Below are positions 55,508 through 64,000 of a stretch of 64,000 nucleotides of DNA, one piece after another. Origin of the DNA: Heligmosomoides polygyrus polygyrus (Eukaryota > Nematoda > Chromadorea > Rhabditida > Heligmosomidae); contig OX377204.1 in NCBI GenBank assembly GCA_947396885.1, positions 54,733,139 through 54,797,138 on the forward strand, written 5' to 3'. Position numbers and translations under genes: made by a program. The stretch's first letter is position 1; the number at the start of each line of letters is the position of its first letter. The notes beneath the pieces were generated by a model. That model saw only the letters and a list, made by a program, of their open reading frames with translations. It was not told the origin of the DNA and did no database searches.

Positions 55508-56842
55508 CCCCGTTTATACTTCCGACGCCGAGCGACGCAACAGCGTGTAAAGTGGCCAAATTGATCGATCGCGTCGCTCAATCAATATGGCCACTATCTC
55601 AGACACTCGCGCACCACTAACCGGCGCACAAAGACACCACTAACCACCCGCAGGTGGCCTTGCTGACAATAGCACCACGTGCTGCAGCGTGCAGCAGTGG
55701 CGCTATTGTGCAGCTAAGCGCCACTGCTGTAGTGGGATAGTGATGCGCTCTGTAGCACCACTGCTGCAGAGCGTGCAGCAGTGATGTTATTGTGCTGCAA
55801 AGTTTCTCTCGGGTCGTTAGTGGTGCTATCGGGCACCAGTAGTGGTGCCCCTTTAGTGTTCGAGTAGTGGTGCAGTTTTCCAGTGGAAACTGCGCTCCAA
55901 TGCGCGTGCGTGCGCAGTCGTGCGCTGGCGCGTTCGCGGCAGGATTTCGAAACGCCATTTGTAGTTCCCCGCCGGTCAGCGCGGTCTCGTGGCTTCTTTT
56001 CGTTTTTGTAACGGTGGGCCTCGCTCCTCCTGTACTTCCTGAACTTTGAAATTTCCTTAATTTGTAAGAAAGATTTCAGACTTCAGAGATTCTCTCTCAT
56101 GTGAACTCTGAAGTTTCCTGAATTTGTGAGAAAGATTTCGCTTCTGAAGTATTTTTTGTGAAATCCTGTCGATCTGTGAACTTCCGGTTGTGAAGTTAGA
56201 ACTTTTGTTGTGAGGGTAATGTAGTGAAGTACCTTTTGTTAAGTCCTGTCGATTTGCGAACTTCCGGTCGTGAAGCTAGAACTTTTGTTGTGAAGTTAAT
56301 GACTGCTATTGCTGCTGTTCGATTTTATTCAAGAAACTGCTCTTTCTAAATGCTCAAATGATGTTCTGTTGTAAATGCTGAACACTGAAGTAAATGTTTA
56401 TTGATTTCAATGTTTATTGTTTTTCAGAAGGGGAAATAAGTCCCTTGCAGAGAAGGCTGTGGCGGGCGGCGGCCAATGCCTTAGGGATTGGAAGGTTCTG
56501 CGCAGAAGGGGAAGCGGCCTTATCACGATAGAGCCGCATTCCCTTATGCGCAGGACCCTCCAACCCCTATGGAATTGGCCGCCGCCCGCCACAGCCCTCT
56601 CTGCAATATCTCGGCTTGTAGCAGTGGTGCCATCGCTAGCGCAGTTCACTTTGCAGCACAATAGCGCTATAGGAGCTATTGTGCTGCGTTCTGACTCCTT
56701 CGCTGCAGCACGATAGCCGCACAATAGGGTTTATATTTGAGCTGTAACTCGGTCACTGGCGACTTCGTGCGCCGGTTAGTGGTGCGCGAATGTCTGAGAT
56801 ACGTGGCGTCGCGTGGCTCAGCGTCGAAGTATAAACGGGGCC
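55508..56842. mobile_element. TIR element (GGCCCCGTTTATACTTC), 1.34 kb, possibly Harbinger/ISL2EU-like
   Basis: The left end GGCCCCGTTTATACTTCCGACGCCGAGC and right end complement GGCCCCGTTTATACTTCGACGCTGAGC continue into CTCAGACA...GCGCACCACTAACCGGCGCAC. The flanks offer ATA/ATA as a 3-bp target duplication. The interior holds GCAGCAGTGG-type repeats, a roughly 75-bp direct duplication (56,160-56,300) and a hairpin. No transposase frame. Confidence 0.82.
56441..56616. repeat. Hairpin nested in the GGCCCCGTTTATAC element
   Basis: Arms 56,441-56,524 and 56,530-56,616 share TGTGGCGGGCGGCGGCCAAT and CTGCGCA-AAGGG with a few-base loop, producing mirror frames on both strands. Confidence 0.85.
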
Positions 56843-57420
56843 ATAGCGAGAATCCTCACCCCTCAATTAGTATAAGAATGCGTTTATTTTTTGCCGAGTT
56901 GTTAAACCCAAGGAGTAGGGGGTCCTTGAATTCACAATGAATCTCGGCGCATCACGTCTTTAGGGGTCTTGTACGCCCGCGATGGCTCTGCCGCCAGAGG
57001 CTCAGAGCGCAGTGGAGGTGGGCTTGCTTCATGCGAGGAAGGGCAGGGGTTTGGTTCTTGTGCGCTGCTGCAGTTTTGCATTTCAACTGACTGGTTGAGA
57101 TTAGGGGACTCTGACGTCTATACCATTTTCGGACGTTTTCTGTGCATTTCCCAGCTGTACGCTGTGGTATTCAATATGATGATGTAGAAATGTTCAACAC
57201 CAGTGATACACAGGTACAAAGTGAATGAAGCAGCACTGGGCACAATACGGGCAGCGTATAAAGGCTAGAAGCTCTCACAGTTTGTTTCTATACTCAGCAA
57301 GACTTTTCATGCACAACATACAGGTAATTAATATCTAAGTTTGACTTTCTTGAAACCTGTGCATTTTGTAGCTACATTTAATCTTGATTGCCTGCCAGGT
57401 TTGGTATAAGTTACTTTAAT

Positions 57421-57456
57421 GCGACCGACGTTTCGACGAATGCGTCTTTTTCAGAG
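57421..57456 (-). ncRNA. Degenerate hammerhead-ribozyme-like motif, left copy
   Basis: The minus strand reads CTGAAAAAGACGCATTCGTC then GAAACGTCGGTCGC. Expected CUGAUGA is changed to CTGAAAA, so it is probably inactive. The stem II GACGC/GCGTC-like pairing and the GAAAC box are kept. Confidence 0.4.
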
Positions 57457-57515
57457 TCTTAAGGTCTGAAAGAGGCTCGAAATGATTGGTTCTGCAGACT
57501 CATTGGGTCAGAAAC

Positions 57516-58564
57516 AGGGGTGTGCGTTTAACGGTTAACGATTTACCGGCATTTTCGCGATGAATTCTCTTAACGAAAATTTTCGGCAAATTCCCACATG
57601 CAAAATCATGTTTCTATCTATCGAATGGAGAAGAAAATATAATACCGATCTTAGTTTAGAGGTGATTGCTTCTGTCTTCTCCGATAACTTGCTATTAGCG
57701 TTCGTGGTCCTCAACCTCATTAAAACATCCATGACCACATCACGAGGCGGAAATGGTCACTCCAGTGTTAGAAGCGCGCTCCGCTGCGACAGTACCTCCC
57801 GCTGAGATTCACACAACAATTTTGAGATATAGAAGCTGTCAGATTAGACGACCGCCAGAGGAGTGATTTCAAGATACGTTGTTGTAGTTCCCATAATTTA
57901 GTCGGAGATGTAAGGCAATGGACTGTACTCTATTACTCTACCTAATCTTTTGGTGGTCTCTTAAGCTATTTTCCTGCATAAGAAAAGGAAAGAAAACCTC
58001 CATCATGTTCTTTTTTCTGGGGTGTCCGGCTTTGCTCCAAAGCACAGCTAAATGGTTTAGAAGAGTAGTAGTTGAAGGTGTAATTCATTCTTTCACCGAT
58101 GGGAAAGATGATAATTGTGATAACTTCAAAAAGCAATTAGTCTCTTAATCCAAAAGAAGTGTAGCAATATTCGATCGAATGTCGGATGTTCCAGAAACGT
58201 TTTTGTAGAGCTTCAGCTAAGCTTTTGTCTTTTCTAAAGCATCCACAATACAGATCTTTATACTTGTGCGTTGTTGCACTTCTGCTGGTCTTGTTTGTTG
58301 TAGGATGTTCGTTGCTTTTAGGGCGTTGTCTGTTTCAGAATGGCATATGCGTGACGAAAGGAAGTTGTTATGGATTACTGAACGTGATTGTATGGTTTTC
58401 GCTTTTTTATATCACCGCCCCTTAAGACTAAATGTTTTAAAGGGAATATCGAAATTTTAAAAAAAGTTGACGGAATTATCGAATTTACTGGAATTCACCG
58501 GCGGACTTCGACGTTAAAAATATGATGTAAAAAAATTGTCGGCGGCAAGTCAGCGCACATCCCC
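57516..58564. mobile_element. Mutator-like non-autonomous element, 1.05 kb
   Basis: It is flanked by a perfect 10-bp direct repeat GGTCAGAAAC (57,506-57,515 and 58,565-58,574). Ends are AGGGGTGTGCG and complement CGGGGATGTGCG. Excising it restores continuity with the uninterrupted right arm at about 60,130-60,140. The 9-10-bp duplication suggests a Mutator-like type. Internal frames show no transposase. Confidence 0.75.
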
Positions 58565-58606
58565 GGTCAGAAACGTCGCGTCTAGCCTTACACCAACAAC
58601 ATGCTC

Positions 58607-59455
58607 TTAACACATTGACGACAATGTGAGCCACCGGTGGCTCAGACGTGTCTGTCCGCATGAGACAATATAAGCTACCGGTGGCTCACAACTTTCCGCG
58701 CTATTTTTTGCACTGCTGCCGTCGGTTTTTTATAGATTTTTTTATTTTCCCTAATTACTTGTGGTAGGAGAATGTCCAACTGGAAAAAGCAAGAAAATTG
58801 TCTTTGCTTTCACTAGATGTGAAAGAAAAACTTAAAAAACATTACTAGGAAGGAGACCAATTCTACTATCAAATCAATTCAAGTCAGTATTTTTTACCCC
58901 AACTTTGCCCAAAAAGGTTGCTAGGAGTGATCTCGATACTGACATCCCTTTTCAAAATTTGTGCCGCGATTTCGCCCAAACTTCGCCTATAGGAGTTACT
59001 TGATGTGCTGATCATGAATCCGACATCCGTTTTTGGTATTTCGGTGGACTAGGGTAGGTAACGCTAGGTGCGGGTGACTAAGACTGTCGGCGATTAGCCG
59101 TACCTACCGCAACCTACTTACTCAAAAACGGATGTCAGATTGGCGATCTGCACCCCAAATAACCTCCCCCCCCCCCCCCCCCCCCGGGCGACGTTTGGGG
59201 GAAACGGTGATCATGACCTCGGCAGCCTTAGCTACCCGTACCTACCGTAACCTATCGTAATCGGCCGAAATTTCATAAACGGATATCAGATTCGTGATCA
59301 GCACCCTAAATAACCCCTCTGGTCGAAGTTTGGTAGAAAAAAGCACGCAAAACAAAAAACTGGTCCGCGAGGAACATTATGAGCCACCGATGGCTCATAG
59401 CGCGCGCGTGTCCCACGCGGCTTTCTGCCGCAAAACGCGATTGTCAATGTGTTAA
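58607..59455. mobile_element. piggyBac-like non-autonomous element, TTAA target, 849 bp
   Basis: Ends TTAACACATTGACGAC... and ...GATTGTCAATGTGTTAA. Subterminal GAGCCACCGGTGGCTCA (a perfect palindrome) is near the left end and GAGCCACCGATGGCTCA near the right. Removing it leaves one TTAA and matches the right-arm sequence at about 60,110-60,120. The interior has inverted ACCTACCG and AAAACGGATGTCAGATT modules and a poly-C run. Confidence 0.85.
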
Positions 59456-59519
59456 TAGTGCTGAGAAGAGAGACCACATCTGCGCCAATTGACTCACCGT
59501 CATCCCACCAGCGCCAAGA

Positions 59520-59822
59520 AGTCGGCTCAACTGGTCACCATGGGCGAGGGCTCTGGAGGTGCTGTGGATTGCGCTCAAGAACCCCGCAATTAATAAGGAG
59601 GAACGGGTGACCGTAAATCAGGGGCTTGCTCCACTTGTCGACCTCTGTGGGCTTGACCCCGAAGGCATTAGCCAGAAGGTCGCTGAGGAGCTGACCCGTG
59701 TCTTCCTCATGGTTCGTCTCTTTCTCCCATTAACTTCTGAGATGGCTGAAACTTTAAGAGACTCTTTGACGGATAACTTCTATAACTCCACTCTTTTCCA
59801 GGCTCTGAAGAAAGCAGAATAG
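59520..59822 (+). CDS. Unidentified ORF in the loop of the inverted-arm element
   Basis: Open from about 59,517 to TAG at 59,820-59,822. It reads RALEVLWIALKNPAINKEER, VTVNQGLAPLVDLCGLDPEG, ISQKVAEELTRVFLMVRLFL, then SEMAETLRDSLTDNFYNSTL and a short Lys-rich end. Mixed charged/helical composition without low complexity looks like real protein. I do not recognise it. It could be a captured host exon or part of the element's own gene. No good start is evident, and the first CCATGG lies in another frame. Confidence 0.45.
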   Translation, partial: SRLNWSPWARALEVLWIALKNPAINKEERVTVNQGLAPLVDLCGLDPEGISQKVAEELTRVFLMVRLFLPLTSEMAETLRDSLTDNFYNSTLFQALKKAE

Positions 59823-60190
59823 CTCTTTAGGCTTTCTGAATCCACGGGCGTAATTCGTTCATGAAGAACAGGAACGAGTGCATCTCCATTACCAGTGAAT
59901 CCTTGCCTTTCATCCCTTTTTGCGAACTGTGGGATGTCGTATACTGCTTCGCGCACATTCCCAACCCTTCCGTAGACGAAGCAGTATACTTGACGAAACC
60001 AGTATGTGTCCTTGCTCCATGGTGACCAGTTGAGCCGATTTCATGGCGCTGGTGGGATGTCGGTGTGTTTAACTGGCGCAGATCTGGCTTCCCTTTTTGG
60101 CACTCTTAGAAGCATGTTGTTCCTGTAAGGGTAGATGCGAGGTTTCTGAACCAATGAATCTGCAGAACCAAACATTTCGAGCTTATTTCA

Positions 60191-60227
60191 GACCTTGAGA
60201 AAGACGCGTCGTCAAAACGTCGGTCGC
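60191..60227 (+). ncRNA. Degenerate hammerhead-ribozyme-like motif, right copy
   Basis: CTTGAGAAAGACGCGTCGTCAAAACGTCGGTCGC is the inverted partner of the left copy, with GAAA mutated to AAAA. Both copies end in the same GTCGGTCGCA. Confidence 0.35.
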
Positions 60228-60264
60228 AATAAAGAAATTTATACCAATACCAGGCAAAAAAGAT

Positions 60265-63200
60265 TAAAATATAACTACAGGTGGTAGTGCTACGTATCAG
60301 AAAATTCTTTTTTCACAACCACTGAGAGCTCGACGACAATCCGCTACTGAAAGAACCGCCTTTGAGGCAGGGCGTCCCAAAAATGCACGGTGTCTGATTG
60401 ATCATAAACGTCTTGCTCCTTCAACTGCAAAGAAAATTGTCGGGCTTCTGCTGATGCGCGTGGAGGCAATGTACAACACGTGGCTCTGCAGAAGTGCTGT
60501 CAACCACAATTGGTCTCATAACTTCGCTAAGTAAAGCGATGAAGCGCCAATCCATGGGCGGTACATTTCAACTCCTGCGCGTCCTATGTAACAAGAATCT
60601 GCACTTCTCATTGTCTTAGAATGTGCTCAGGAAAGCTGGCGACTGGATTTTATTTTTCTTGGGAAAAGACTTATGTTTTGCTCTCACTCCCTCAATCCGT
60701 TGACTCCTACGGGATGACATCGGCGGGAATTATTCTCGAAAGCCGAGAAATTTGGACTGCAGCCGTTTCCGATAAAGTAGGATCGAACAGACCAGCTAAC
60801 GACAGTTAAAGGCAGCCTTCTTGCGTGTCAGCCATCGTGAATAGCTTTACGTTAGAAATGAGTTGTAGTCACAACTTGGGCCAACCAGGATATGGTCGCC
60901 GCTAGTGGGTTTCTTCGCTCTCGTGAAGAGATTCCTTTGATGCGATTTTCAGTGCAAATAATTGCGTGAACTTCTTCTTGCACCTCTGGTAATATCCGCT
61001 ACGCCACGTGCATGTTTGTACATGGGGTCGAGCTATTTCCGCAAAATCTTGTAAATTTTAGTTTAATTTAATTTCAACCATCTGACGTTAATTTTTCTTC
61101 AATTTTAAGTTTTTGCGGTTCGTTTAAAAACCGTGCTATGCTATAGAAATTGTTTATTCAGTGCAGCAAAAAGATCTCAGTCAGAATATAAGTAGTTGAG
61201 AAGTTCTCAAGAAATATTTATCTCTCTTGCAAAGTGCAAGAGTTGCATTCAGAAGAAAGTTATGGATTTTGGAGTGAAAACGCGTCTGTAAAGTTGTCAG
61301 CAAAAGCTCAGACCTACCAATTCAATCAATTTCTATAAGATATAGACATTAAAAACTGCCACCTAGGATAGAAATAACGCAAGCCTTCCGGGTGATAGAT
61401 ATTGTGAAAACCTTCTTAAATGTGGAAGCAAACTTTCAGTTCAGCCTCAGGGTGGGGCATTCTTATAAAACTCTCGCTGAGGAAATTACACTTTTCATGG
61501 GTAAAGCAGTACAAACAAGTTTATCAGAGAGTCTTAATAATTGAAAAATCTATCTCGAATCTGTTCATTTATGCTATATTGTCTGATTTAGCTGCACTTG
61601 GATCTTGGAATTCCTAGCTGCTAGAACTTCATGAAAGCACGTAATGATTTTTGTACTGCTTGGGACAGAGACAACCTTGTGCCTGCAGTATTATCTCGGT
61701 TCTATTTTTGATATGCGTTTCAGACACTCAAGAAAAAGCTAGAGATAATGGAGTAGTTACTAAACAAAGGCGGGCGATATTAACCCATATATGGAAAGGA
61801 CTTGTAGTGAGGCCTAAAAAATTTGTAGATCTACTGCTTTTCGCTAAAAGCATAAATTAGACTTCCTTAAACACTCCGAGTAAGTACGCGATTTTCACGT
61901 CGAACACTGGACACTTTTTAGACGAGATTTTTAAGCGAAGACTCTTTAAACCCAATTGGCCTCTGTGCCCAATTTGGCGTGAAGATGTCATATATCGCGG
62001 TGTTGTTGCTCGCACGTTTCAAGTTTTCAAGAACCTGTTGTGTTTTTATTATTAGCTAAAGTCTAAAAACACTTATAGAAAGTTAAAAGTGACTCACAAG
62101 GTTGCTCTCCCATTAAAAAGGGGATTGATTTCTCTGAAAAATCGTTTTGCACTCTTTGATGCAAAACAACATGTTTCTCTGCTTGTGCAAGATTTTAATT
62201 GTCAGGAGAGACGATCCGTATTCTAAAAACTTTTACTCTAAAGTTCGAAATGTGCTCATAAAGCTGAGTAATTCAGTTTCTAGGTGGAGATTCAGACAAA
62301 TCTACACCATTTCTAGAATGCCTTTAAACTTATTTTGAACCCAAGCACTTTGAGAAGATTTCGCACGAAAGCCGAACACTTTAGCTTCTGGGAAAGCCCA
62401 GGTTAGATCTCAGTGCTCATCTCTTACTGCAGGACTGGCTCTTTATAATTGTCGCTAAAAACTAGGACACACACCACTTGCGCCAAGCTCTCTGCGCCCT
62501 TCAAAGGGATTGCTCGATACTTCCTTCTCCTTACGTGAAGACTTCGTCCCTATTTGTGCAATGCGCTGCGCTCCCTTTCTACTTTTCTCGCGCATGCCTT
62601 AAACAGCGCAACAGATAAATAAGCAAATCTGATGGCCTTAAAGTAAGCTGTTAGGTTTCGCCGTTTCATGTCAAAAGGCTGACTTTGTGGCGATGAGTGC
62701 ATCGACAGCTGTTGGCAAGAAACGCCTCGATGCATTTGTATTCATGTACCTCGTCAGGGGCAGCTGATGACAACGTCACTCATCGCATCCTGATCGCTTC
62801 TTTTGGGCTACGAGGCGCAAGGGACGTCATGAACGACGAACGCGTGAATAAACGAGCCTTCTCCCACTTTGATCACCTTGAACCCCTCTAATTGAGCATG
62901 TTTCTGATCGTCCACCTCACGTTCCGTCCTAGTAGCTGCAGGTTTTTACTGATTGTAGTGTTCCAAAAAATGCGGAAAGGAAAAAAATAAAAGCGACCTC
63001 ACAATCAGTTGTATTGCGTATAGCAACAACAAAACTATGATTCTCATAAACAGCCTTCGTGCTTGCCGTCATAGGGCTTACCCTAATTCGGAGGCAATCA
63101 AAACAAACAACGCTCAAAGCATATGAATCCAAGCAAACAAATTCTGACCTACAACCATCTCAGGCTGGTCAGCACTAGCAGTTTTCTAGAGAGGAAAAGA

Positions 63201-63655
63201 AACGGTGAAAATAAAAACGAAATAATCGTGAAAATACGTTTGTCGAAGGTGAGTCGATTTCGAGGAGAGTGGCTAACTGGGCCGTTGTACATGATTCAGC
63301 AACATGGGCGACTCTCGCGGGAAATCAGGGACCTATTAGACGAATCCCGACATGGCTCCTCCCGCCGTCTTCGCGAAGCAGAGAATACTGAAATTCACTA
63401 GCATTAATGTGCACTAGCAGGACAACTCGTTAGGCAGGAGGGCAACGACTCGAACGAGTGGAATGAGATTTCGATGACCAGGAGAACTGCTAGTCGTGTA
63501 GGCACAGTCGGTGTCAGCTTCACTCAGGTTGGCTAGCTTGGCTTGGTTTTAGCTCTGCAACGCATCGCTTCAAAGACACAAAAAAACAGAAGGAGCTCGT
63601 CCTCGTCCTCTTCGCTGCTCTGCGCCCAGTTATTTCGTGGTGCAGTGAAAAAGCC
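60265..63655. other. Unassigned AT-rich stretch
   Basis: Short plus-strand frames only (for example 61,651-61,860 and 63,123-63,401) without recognisable motifs or repeats. Confidence 0.4.
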
Positions 63656-63659
63656 ATAG

Positions 63660-64000
63660 CGAACGCACACATTTCGACCCCTGACATTCGAGAAAAGAAC
63701 GCAGCCGCTCGGGGGCATGGATGCCGTTGTGAAGGTCCTCGGAGCCTCGACAGATACAAGAAACGCGTTCATCTATGTCGAGGGTGTGGCAAAATTTTGG
63801 GAATCCATGATGACCTCACCTCTTCTGTACACTTCTCTCTTACATAGCCTTGCTCGACGACTCCACTCTGCAGACAGCAGTCATCGTAGTAGCCCTCAAG
63901 CTGACAATGGAAATTACGAGCTCAAAACAGCAGTTGGAAAAACTCCTATGCAACACCGCTTGCTTTGAGGAGCATGTCACCCCCATGTGGAAGTTCTTAG
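63660..64000 (+). CDS. 5' part of a plus-strand gene, two exons, runs off the window
   Basis: Exon 1 (ATG possible at 63,717, frame open from 63,660) reads MDAVVKVLGASTDTRNAFIY with donor GAGG|GTGTGG at 63,783. Exon 2 starts 63,848 after CTTCTCTCTTACATAG and reads LLDDSTLQTAVIVVALKLTM, EITSSKQQLEKLLCNTACFE and EHVTPMWKFL. The 64-nt intron, pyrimidine tract and matching phase (1 out, 2 in) support a real gene. The helical repeat-like composition does not identify a family for me. Confidence 0.55.

Larger units (their letters stand above)
57385..60262. mobile_element. Inverted-arm element with hammerhead-like motifs (Penelope-type ends), two nested insertions
   Basis: The outer parts share GCGACCGACGTTT(C/T)GACGA and GCGTCTTT-TCA, GGTTCTGCAGA-TCATTGG, CATCCCACCAGCGCCA and CGGCTCAACTGGTCACCATGG. 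The left arm runs 57,385-57,515, 58,565-58,606 and 59,456-59,560 once two insertions are removed. The right arm is 60,015-60,262. CTGA...GACGC-x-GTCGAAACGTC-type sequence is typical of hammerhead ribozymes carried by Penelope-like elements. The class is inferred from this motif only. Confidence 0.6.

Overview
The window is eukaryotic, most likely from a strongylid (clade V) parasitic nematode of hookworm type. The evidence is introns of about 50-130 nt with T-rich ...CAG acceptors, a TWK-type two-pore potassium channel gene, several mariner lineages, and very dense foldback (long-inverted-repeat) DNA elements. There is no bacterial gene organisation. Most open frames in the window are chance frames in intron or transposon DNA.

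Region 1 (63-32,230, minus strand) is one large split gene, read here for the first time from conserved motifs plus splice sites. Seventeen exons chain together with compatible reading phase. They encode TM1, an external cap, pore 1 (TSIGYG), TM2, a basic linker, TM3, pore 2 (TIGFGD) and TM4 of a K2P channel. A cytosolic tail, two fibronectin type III domains, a fifth hydrophobic segment and a Ser-rich tail ending at 63-65 follow. The channel half is strong. The physical continuity of channel, FN3 and fifth TM rests on splice phase and needs transcript evidence. The introns are full of mobile DNA. A single 13-kb intron (15,795-28,760) holds a mariner, three long-TIR elements, a CR1-like fragment, SINE-like DNA and a composite minisatellite element.

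Region 2 (33-46 kb) has a tRNA-like sequence, then a degenerate Penelope-like retroelement (35.1-37.9 kb, minus) whose GIY-YIG endonuclease lies N-terminal to the reverse transcriptase, as in the permuted Naiad/Chlamys clade. A 300-bp foldback follows it, then two internally deleted mariners and SINE-like copies.

Region 3 (46,263-51,372) is a 5.1-kb, almost fully palindromic element whose centre carries a 200-N assembly gap flanked by a near-identical 324-bp duplication. It is the large relative of the element at 17.5-19.5 kb.

Region 4 (51.6-60.3 kb) is a stack of nested non-autonomous elements: a 450-bp foldback, a TIR element with an internal hairpin, and an inverted-arm element with hammerhead-like motifs. 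A Mutator-like element (10-bp target duplication) and a piggyBac-like element (TTAA) are inserted into its left arm, and its loop holds an unidentified intact-looking ORF.

Region 5 (60.3-64.0 kb) is mostly unassigned. It ends with the start of a plausible plus-strand host gene that runs off the window.
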